Shown here in pieces: positions 57,785 through 64,000 of a stretch of 64,000 nucleotides of DNA; position 1 is the first letter of the stretch; every line of letters begins with the position of its first letter. The notes under the pieces are model-generated. The model had not been told where the DNA came from. It was given only the letters and a program-made list of their open reading frames with translations, and searched no databases. The DNA comes from Polyangium fumosum (GTDB lineage: Bacteria > Myxococcota_A > Polyangia > Polyangiales > Polyangiaceae). The position numbers were made by a program, and so were the translations under genes. The stretch spans positions 1 to 64,000 of the forward strand of contig NZ_SSMQ01000043.1 of the NCBI RefSeq assembly GCF_005144585.1, written 5' to 3'.

Positions 57785-58414
57785 ATGCGGATGAAATCAT
57801 CGTGGTCTTTTTGGGGGTTCGTGCTGGCGAGCGTGTCGCTCGGCGTCGTCGGCTGCGGCAGTGAGGTGAACGGCGGCGGCGCGGGCGGCTCCGGGGGCTC
57901 CGGCGCGGGCAGCACCACGTCGAGCGGCGGCTCCGGGGGCACGGGGGGCACGGGCGGAGGCATGGGCACGGGCGGCGCCGGGGGTGCGGGCGGCGGCATG
58001 ATGGCCGGCTCTGGCGGCGGCGTGATGGCCGGCTCGGGCGGCGCGGGCGGAGGCACGGGCGGCGCGGGCGGCGGCACTTATGCGAGCTGCGAGGAATGCA
58101 CGGCCGAGACGGGCGCGCCCGCGAACGAGTGCCAGGCCGAGTTCGACGCCTGCATGGCCTGGAAGACCTGCGTCAGCATCTACCACTGCCAGCATTCCAG
58201 CACCCCGAACGGCCCGGGCCCTTGCGACACCACCCAGGCCGGGGCCTGCTGCACATGGTTTTGCCAGGAGGCGGGCCTCGACATGGAGGGGATCACGCGC
58301 TTCCGGGCGCTCGATCAATGCATCCATTGCAAGACCTGTACGGGCCTCTGCGAAACGGCGGACACCTACTGCCCTGTCTTCGAGCCGGGCGGCAGCTCGG
58401 CTTGTATTCCCTGA
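57785..58414 (+). CDS. Gly-rich linker, Cys-rich lipoprotein
   Basis: A protein of 209 residues with lipobox VVGC. Residues 28-97 are almost pure Gly/Ser/Ala (GGSGGSGAGSTTSSGG, MMAGSGGGVMAGSGG). The C-terminal 105 residues carry 16 or more Cys (CEECTAETGAPANECQAEFDAC, CVSIYHCQHSS, GACCTWFCQEAG, CIHCKTCTGLC), predicting a disulfide-knotted domain. This linker-plus-knot design is common in Polyangiaceae surface lipoproteins. Function unknown. Confidence 0.8.
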   Translation: MRMKSSWSFWGFVLASVSLGVVGCGSEVNGGGAGGSGGSGAGSTTSSGGSGGTGGTGGGMGTGGAGGAGGGMMAGSGGGVMAGSGGAGGGTGGAGGGTYASCEECTAETGAPANECQAEFDACMAWKTCVSIYHCQHSSTPNGPGPCDTTQAGACCTWFCQEAGLDMEGITRFRALDQCIHCKTCTGLCETADTYCPVFEPGGSSACIP

Positions 58415-58478
58415 CCTGACCCGACCGGCGACGAACGCCGGTTGACGCCGCCGTCGACCTCTGGTCTGGAGCGTACGC

Positions 58479-60686
58479 ATGCGCTCCGCCCTCGCTCACC
58501 TCGCCCCGCTCGTCCTCCTCGCCGGTTGCGGAGGTGAACCCCCGAGGCCCGCGGCGCCCCCGCCGTGCGCCCCCGAGCCGCCGGCCGCCGTCGCAAAACC
58601 TTCGTCCGAGCCCGCGGCCGTCGCCGCCTCGGCCGCGGCGCCGACGGTCGTCGCGGGCCTCACCGCCCTCGAAACGGAGCTCGTCGGCAAGCATGGCGAG
58701 GCGCAGAGGCCCCGGATCAAGCGGGGCCTCGCGCAGGTCGCGTCCCTCTGGCGCGCGGAGGACGGGGAGTTCGCCACGTTCGTGCGCGAGCAGTTCCTCT
58801 CGGATCCGGCCGCGGTCGACGCCACGTTCGCCCGACTCGAAGGCTTGATGGAGCAGCTCGAAGGGCACCTGCACGAGATGGGGCGCGCGCTGCGTTTCCC
58901 CACGGACACGGATACCGGGCCGCTCTTTCCGGTCGATCCGCTGCTCGCGGGCTACGAGCCCGCGGCGCACCTCTACGAGGATCTGTTCAAGTCCCGGATC
59001 GCGTTCGTCGCATTGCTCAATTTCCCGCTCTCGGACCTCGCCACGAAAAACGCCGAGGGCGAAGGCTGGAGCCGGCGCCGCTGGGCCGAGGAGCGGCTCA
59101 CGGGGCGCTTCGCGGTCCGCATTCCCGGCGAGATTGCCCAGGACATCGCGCGCGCGAACACGGAGGGGGATCTTTACATCTCCGATTACAACATCTGGAT
59201 GCACCACCTTGTGAACGAGAAGGGGTTTGGGGCGCAGGGCGCCGAACGGCGACCCGGAGCCCCAAGCGGCGAACCGAGCGAGCGGCTCTTCCCGGCGGGG
59301 CTCCGGCTCATCAGCCACTGGAACCTGCGCGACGAGCTCAAGGCGGATTACGGCGATCCGCGGGGCCTCGAAAAGCAGCGGACGATCGTGCAGGTGATGG
59401 AGCGGATCGTCACGCAGACGATCCCGGCCGCGGTCATCGACGACCCGCGGGTCGACTGGAACCCGTTCACGAACGAGGTCCGCCTCGCGCCCGCCGCGGA
59501 CGTCGAGCCCTCCGCGCCGAAACGGGCGCCGATCACGACGGTGTCGGCGAGCCCCGAGCCCTTCGTGCGGTATCAAAAGCTCCTCACCTCGTTCCGCGCC
59601 TCCCGGCGGGCCGATCCGTATTCGCCGATCGCGAACACCGCGATCAAGCGTCGCTTCGAGCTCGGCCGCGAGATCGGCGAGGACCGCGTGCGCGCGCTCT
59701 TCCTCGAAATCCTCGGCTCGGGCACGATCCCGAAGGTCGCCGCCGAGATCGAGCGCCGGCTCGGCCGCAAGCTCGGGCCGCAGGATCTCTGGTATGCGGG
59801 CTTCAAGGCGCGTGGCGGCAAGACGGAGGCCGAGCTCGACGCGATCACGCGCAAAAAATATCCCGACGCGAAGGCGTTTGCCGCCGACATCCCGCGGATC
59901 CTCGTGGCGCTTGGTTTTCCGAAGGATCAAGCGAAGACGATCGCCGAGCGGATCGTGGTGGATCCCTCGCGCGGCGCCGGACACGCGATGGAGCCGCGGC
60001 GCCGCGGGGACAAGGCGCGCCTCCGGACGCGTATCGAGAAGGACGGGATGAACTACAAGGGATACAACATCGCCGTCCACGAGCTCGGGCACAACGTCGA
60101 GCAGGTCTTGTCGCTCTACGACGTCGACCACACGCTGCTCGCGGGCGTGCCGAACAACGCCTTCACCGAGGCGCTCGCCTTCACGTTCCAGGCGCGGGAT
60201 CTGGAGCTCTTGGGCCTCCAGAAGACGACGGCCGAGTCCGAGCGGGATCGGGTGCTCGGCGAGCTGTGGGCGGCGTGGGAGATCGCGGGCGTCGCGCTCG
60301 TCGAGACGGACGTCTGGCACTGGCTCTACGAGCACCCGGACGCGACGGCCGAGGAGCTCGGCAAGGCCACGGTCACGATCGCGAAGAAATACTGGAACCA
60401 GTATTACGCGCCGCACCTCGGGTCGCCGGATTCGGCGTTGTTGGCGATTTATTCACACGCGATCTCGACGCCGCTCTACTTGCCGGATTATCCGCTCGGG
60501 CACCTCATTGCGTTCCAGATCGAGGAGCACGTGCGGAAACAAGGCAAGCTCGGTCCGGAGTTCGAGCGGATGGCGAAATATGGATCGGTCCTGCCGGACC
60601 TGTGGATGAAACACGCGGCGGGGGAGGCGATCAGCGCAGGGCCCTTGCTCCGCGCGGCGGAGAAGGCGCTCGGGGGGAAGCCGTAA
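58479..60686 (+). CDS. HExxH metallopeptidase lipoprotein (M3-like)
   Basis: A protein of 735 residues with lipobox LLAGC. Zinc motif H534-ELG-H538 in YNIAVHELGHNVEQVLS, with a third ligand Glu564 in NNAFTEALAFTFQ, 26 residues after the second His, as in oligoendopeptidase F/M3 enzymes. A long N-terminal half (residues 60-480) is helical (ETELVGKHGEAQRPRIKRG, YEDLFKSRIAFVALLNFP) and would form the substrate channel. The Pro/Ala-rich linker after the lipobox separates it from the membrane. A periplasmic or surface peptidase, possibly used in prey digestion. The motifs are visible; exact family unproven. Confidence 0.86.
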   Translation: MRSALAHLAPLVLLAGCGGEPPRPAAPPPCAPEPPAAVAKPSSEPAAVAASAAAPTVVAGLTALETELVGKHGEAQRPRIKRGLAQVASLWRAEDGEFATFVREQFLSDPAAVDATFARLEGLMEQLEGHLHEMGRALRFPTDTDTGPLFPVDPLLAGYEPAAHLYEDLFKSRIAFVALLNFPLSDLATKNAEGEGWSRRRWAEERLTGRFAVRIPGEIAQDIARANTEGDLYISDYNIWMHHLVNEKGFGAQGAERRPGAPSGEPSERLFPAGLRLISHWNLRDELKADYGDPRGLEKQRTIVQVMERIVTQTIPAAVIDDPRVDWNPFTNEVRLAPAADVEPSAPKRAPITTVSASPEPFVRYQKLLTSFRASRRADPYSPIANTAIKRRFELGREIGEDRVRALFLEILGSGTIPKVAAEIERRLGRKLGPQDLWYAGFKARGGKTEAELDAITRKKYPDAKAFAADIPRILVALGFPKDQAKTIAERIVVDPSRGAGHAMEPRRRGDKARLRTRIEKDGMNYKGYNIAVHELGHNVEQVLSLYDVDHTLLAGVPNNAFTEALAFTFQARDLELLGLQKTTAESERDRVLGELWAAWEIAGVALVETDVWHWLYEHPDATAEELGKATVTIAKKYWNQYYAPHLGSPDSALLAIYSHAISTPLYLPDYPLGHLIAFQIEEHVRKQGKLGPEFERMAKYGSVLPDLWMKHAAGEAISAGPLLRAAEKALGGKP

Positions 60687-60695
60687 CGGCCTCGG

Positions 60696-61487
<792 letters not shown>

Positions 61488-61630
61488 TCTATTTTCTCCT
61501 TCCACTGAGAGTGCCCTCACAGGGAAGTCCCGAACGTATCCGGGCGGACGGACTCATGTCAACGCATCGTAACAGCCGTGCGCCGCCCTCGTCCGTGGTA
61601 TGAATTCTGACCACCCGAGGAGGCCGTCGT

Positions 61631-61936
61631 ATGTACCGCGTCACCATCCTGTACCCGCACGAAGAGGGCAAGCGCTTCGACCTCGACTACTACGTGCACA
61701 AGCACATGCCGATGGTGACGTCGTTGCTCGGGCCGTTCGGCTTGAAGAGCGCCGAAGTCGCCGAGGGCCTCCCCCGCAATGGCGCGCCCCCTCCCTTCGT
61801 CGTCATGGCGTCCATGACGTTCGACGCGATCGAGGATTTTCAGCGCGGCATGGCCCAGCACGGCCGCGAGATCAACGCGGACTTGCCCCATTACACGGAT
61901 TTGAAGCCCACCGTGCAAATCAGCCGGATCCGCTGA
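61631..61936 (+). CDS. EthD-domain protein
   Basis: A protein of 101 residues. YRVTILYPHEEGKRFDLDYYVHKHMPMV is the EthD signature, with F-D-x-x-Y-Y-x-x-x-H, followed by VMASMTFDAIEDFQRGMAQHG and a final LKPTVQISRI strand. A dimeric alpha/beta ferredoxin-like fold. EthD proteins assist the degradation of ethyl tert-butyl ether in a few species, but most family members have no known role. Monocistronic, 32 bp before the DJ-1 homologue and possibly in one unit with it. Confidence 0.9.
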   Translation: MYRVTILYPHEEGKRFDLDYYVHKHMPMVTSLLGPFGLKSAEVAEGLPRNGAPPPFVVMASMTFDAIEDFQRGMAQHGREINADLPHYTDLKPTVQISRIR

Positions 61937-61967
61937 CACGCGGCCCCCCGCGACCCATTCTCGAACC

Positions 61968-62531
61968 ATGCACCCGAAAGAGCCCCGCGCCCTCGTCCTC
62001 CTCGCCGAAGGAGCCGAAGAAATGGAAGCCACCATCAGCGTCGACGTCCTCCGCCGCGCCTCGGTCGAGGTCGTCCTGGCCGGGATCGACGGCGTATCGC
62101 CGGTCCGTTGCAGCCGTGGCGTCCGTATCGTGCCCGACGTGGCCCTCGCCGACGTGACGGGCTCGTTCGACGTCGTCGTTTTGCCCGGCGGCAAGGGCGG
62201 CGCCGATCGGCTCGCCGCCTCGCCCGAGGTGGGCGCGCTCCTCCGCGCGCAGGCGGAAACGGACCGCCTCGTCGCGGCCATTTGCGCGGCGCCGATCGCG
62301 CTCGCAGCGCATGGCGTGTTCGCGGGGCGCCGCATGACGTGCCATCCCTCCGTGCGCGAGATCGTCGCGCGGCACGGCAAACACGAGGGGGACGCCGTCG
62401 TCGTCGACGGGTCTCTCGTGACGAGCCAAGGCCCGGGGACGACCTTTGGGTTTGCCCTCACCCTCGTCGAGATGCTCTGCGGCGTGACCACCCGCGACGC
62501 GATCCGCGCGCCGATGATGCTCCTTTCGTGA
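61968..62531 (+). CDS. DJ-1/PfpI-family protein
   Basis: A protein of 187 residues, very close in layout to human DJ-1. RALVLLAEGAEEMEATISVDVLRRA has Glu18, VVVLPGGKGGADRL follows, then AAICAAPIALAAHGVF with nucleophilic Cys106, CHPSVREIV with the family His, and TSQGPGTTFGFALTLVEML. The key Glu18 and Cys106 fall at the same residue numbers as in the human protein. DJ-1 family proteins protect against oxidative and carbonyl stress (YajL/deglycase-like). Co-directional with the EthD gene. Confidence 0.94.
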   Translation: MHPKEPRALVLLAEGAEEMEATISVDVLRRASVEVVLAGIDGVSPVRCSRGVRIVPDVALADVTGSFDVVVLPGGKGGADRLAASPEVGALLRAQAETDRLVAAICAAPIALAAHGVFAGRRMTCHPSVREIVARHGKHEGDAVVVDGSLVTSQGPGTTFGFALTLVEMLCGVTTRDAIRAPMMLLS

Positions 62532-62700
62532 CGCATTGAGCCACGACCCAACTTGTCAAGAAATGTGTAGCAAAGGCCGGTGGAACGACGTAGAGTGGAC
62601 GTTCCCCGCACAATGCCCCCGATCACGCCTGATCGGGGTTGGGCGGCGTCCTATTCGTGGCGCGCGTGTGCTCTCCCCGCGCGACGGGAGGAGTGTTTCC

Positions 62701-62964
62701 ATGGGCTTTCCGCACGGCGAACTCGTTGTCCTCGGCACCGTGGTCCTCGCAGGAATCGCGGGGAAGTTGTGGCTCTCGGGCCGCATGGGCGCGGAGACGC
62801 CCGAGGAAGCGACGAGCCTGCGGCGCTCGGCCCGGCCGGGGGGTTCTCCCGCGGCGGAGGCGCGCGGGCAGGACGAATTTGTCGAGGAGCCCGTCCCCGA
62901 GAGCGGGATCCGCCTCAAGCAGGGCGCCCGTGTGCGTCGCGTCGATTTTCGGAAAGGCGGCTGA
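62701..62964 (+). CDS. Small single-span membrane protein
   Basis: A protein of 87 residues, ATG preceded by GGGAGGAG. One N-terminal helix, ELVVLGTVVLAGIAGKLWL, then a charged cytoplasmic tail (TPEEATSLRRSARPGG, VPESGIRLKQGARVRRVDF). Not recognised. The 168 bp upstream contain the sequence CACCGCACAATGCC-like region without clear promoter elements. Confidence 0.65.
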   Translation: MGFPHGELVVLGTVVLAGIAGKLWLSGRMGAETPEEATSLRRSARPGGSPAAEARGQDEFVEEPVPESGIRLKQGARVRRVDFRKGG

Positions 62965-62996
62965 GCCGAGAATGCCGCGCCACGTCAAGCGTCACG

Positions 62997-64000
62997 TCAA
63001 TCAACGCGGGGGGCGCCGCCCCCCACACCCCCGGACGCGCGCGCGATCACCTGGCTGAAGACTTCCACGGCCCATTCGAGATCACTCTTCATCACGAATT
63101 CGTCCGGGGCATGCGCCTGCGCGATGTCGCCGGGGCCGATCACCACGGAATCGATGCCCGCGCTGGAGAAGAGCGCGGCCTCGGTCCAGAACGGGAGCGT
63201 CGACTCGGCGCGGGGGAGCGAGCCGAGGAGCGCGCGGAACGGCGCCACGTCGCGGGTCTCGAAGGGCGACATCGAGATCACCGTCCGCGTCTCGATTCCC
63301 TCGCCCGCCGCGCGCGCGCGCGCCGCGAGCTCGGCCTCGAAGGCCGCCACGTCGAACCCGGGCGGCGGCCGCACCGAGAACGTGAGCGAGGCCCGGTGCG
63401 GCACCACGTTGAACGCGACGCCCCCCTCGATGGAGGCCACGTTCATGCAGAGCCCCTTCATGTCGGCGGGCCCGCGATCGAGCCAGCGCCGCCCGAGCTC
63501 GTCGAGCCCGACCGCGAGCCGGGCCATCGTGACGACCGGCTTCGGCATGTGATCGGCGCCCGACGAGTGGCCCCCGCGCCCGAGCACCTCGGCCGCGAGC
63601 GCCACGCAGCCGCGGTGCCGCACGCCCACCGTGCGTCCCGTCGGCTCGCAGACCACGGCGCGCTTCACGACCTGGGCCCACGGGCTCGCCAGGAAATGCC
63701 GGATGCACGTGCCCGTCCGCTCCTCGTCGCCGGAGAAGACCACGCCCACGTTGCGCGGCTTCTTGCCTTCGAGCGCGACGAGCGTCGCGGCGATCGCGCC
63801 CTTCGTGTCCGCCGCGCCGAGCCCGATCACGCGATCGGCCGTGACCACGCCTTCCCACGGATCCACGGTCCATCCGCTGTTCGCGGGCACCGTGTCGACG
63901 TGCGCGTTGATGATCGTGTGCGGCTCGCCCCAGCGTGCGGCCACGTACGCGCCCGTGCCTTCGGCGCGCGGCACCTCGACGACGCTGACCTCGTCCGCGC
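62997..64000 (-). CDS. M20-family deacylase/peptidase (ArgE/DapE type), 5' end outside window
   Basis: At least 334 residues; the frame continues past the right edge, so the N-terminus is missing. INAHVDTVPANSGWTVDP holds the first metal His and Asp, GLGAADTKGAIAATLVALEGKK the second Asp, FSGDEERTG the catalytic Glu pair, and GRGGHSSGADHMPKPV the dimerisation-domain start. VIGPGDIAQAHAPDEFV carries the last metal His. This is the acetylornithine deacetylase/succinyl-diaminopimelate desuccinylase family. The exact substrate (N-acetyl-ornithine, succinyl-DAP or a dipeptide) cannot be chosen without the N-terminus and context. Confidence 0.88.
   Translation of the reverse strand, partial: ADEVSVVEVPRAEGTGAYVAARWGEPHTIINAHVDTVPANSGWTVDPWEGVVTADRVIGLGAADTKGAIAATLVALEGKKPRNVGVVFSGDEERTGTCIRHFLASPWAQVVKRAVVCEPTGRTVGVRHRGCVALAAEVLGRGGHSSGADHMPKPVVTMARLAVGLDELGRRWLDRGPADMKGLCMNVASIEGGVAFNVVPHRASLTFSVRPPPGFDVAAFEAELAARARAAGEGIETRTVISMSPFETRDVAPFRALLGSLPRAESTLPFWTEAALFSSAGIDSVVIGPGDIAQAHAPDEFVMKSDLEWAVEVFSQVIARASGGVGGGAPRVD

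Noticed and set aside
58293-60416. A 707-residue minus-strand frame over the metallopeptidase
   Set aside because: Shadow frame; the plus strand has a lipobox and HELGH plus downstream Glu.

Overview
This window looks like chromosomal DNA of a GC-rich, predatory or soil myxobacterium, most likely Polyangiaceae (Sorangium/Polyangium type). The signs are very high GC with NNC/NNG codon use and many lipoproteins with Gly/Ser-rich linkers. Three secreted proteins end in a MYXO-CTERM-like Cys-x-Cys, membrane helix and Arg tail, and there is a giant kinase-like/AAA/GAF/STAS protein. I see no rRNA, tRNA, CRISPR array, prophage or classical insertion sequence. The non-genic structure consists of two copies of a roughly 300-400 bp inverted-repeat element, several minisatellites, and duplicated leader sequences.

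Layout. 1-294: inverted-repeat element, copy 1. 313-4330: VTC/CotH pair and an OmpR-type two-component system, all on the minus strand. 4453-5541: two broken genes, followed by a 21-bp minisatellite and a RibD/DHFR-like reductase. 6658-9626: glutathione peroxidase and a large EGF/FG-GAP lipoprotein. 10122-17385: two paralogous MYXO-CTERM lipoproteins with duplicated leaders, enclosing two other genes. 17420-19197: a lipoprotein and a SUKH-like protein. 19296-22680: a molybdenum hydroxylase operon (cytochrome c, 2Fe-2S and Moco subunits). 22698-23108: element copy 2.

The most interesting part is 23153-31746. It encodes an FGGY sugar-acid kinase, a myo-inositol oxygenase with all six di-iron ligands, a three-gene CUT2-type ABC importer, and a translationally coupled uxaC / fructuronate-reductase-type SDR / LarA-family operon. 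Read as chemistry, this is a complete route: myo-inositol to D-glucuronate (MIOX), to D-fructuronate (UxaC), to D-mannonate (SDR), to D-gluconate (LarA-family nickel 2-epimerase), to 6-phosphogluconate (kinase). It would bypass mannonate dehydratase, KDG kinase and KDPG aldolase. The individual families are recognisable from motifs. The order of reactions and the epimerase specificity are inference.

31912-39131 is rich in secreted proteins: a CAP/SCP MYXO-CTERM protein, a pentapeptide-repeat protein and a NodB deacetylase sharing a 64-bp leader, and a Cys-rich propeller lipoprotein. It also holds a sigma factor with its middle deleted, set between inverted hexamer arrays. 39626-44551 is a pseudokinase-AAA-GAF-RsbR-type regulator. 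44665-47514 holds a two-gene unit (small membrane protein plus degenerate kinase/TPR protein) next to a putative papain-fold toxin with 60-bp repeats. 47746-64000 is mostly ordinary: a DMT exporter, di-haem cytochrome, GTP cyclohydrolase II, penicillin-binding protein, WD40-like protein, rhomboid-TPR protease, HCCA-isomerase-like protein, hydrolase, M3-like metallopeptidase, EthD, a DJ-1 homologue and a truncated M20 deacylase at the right edge.
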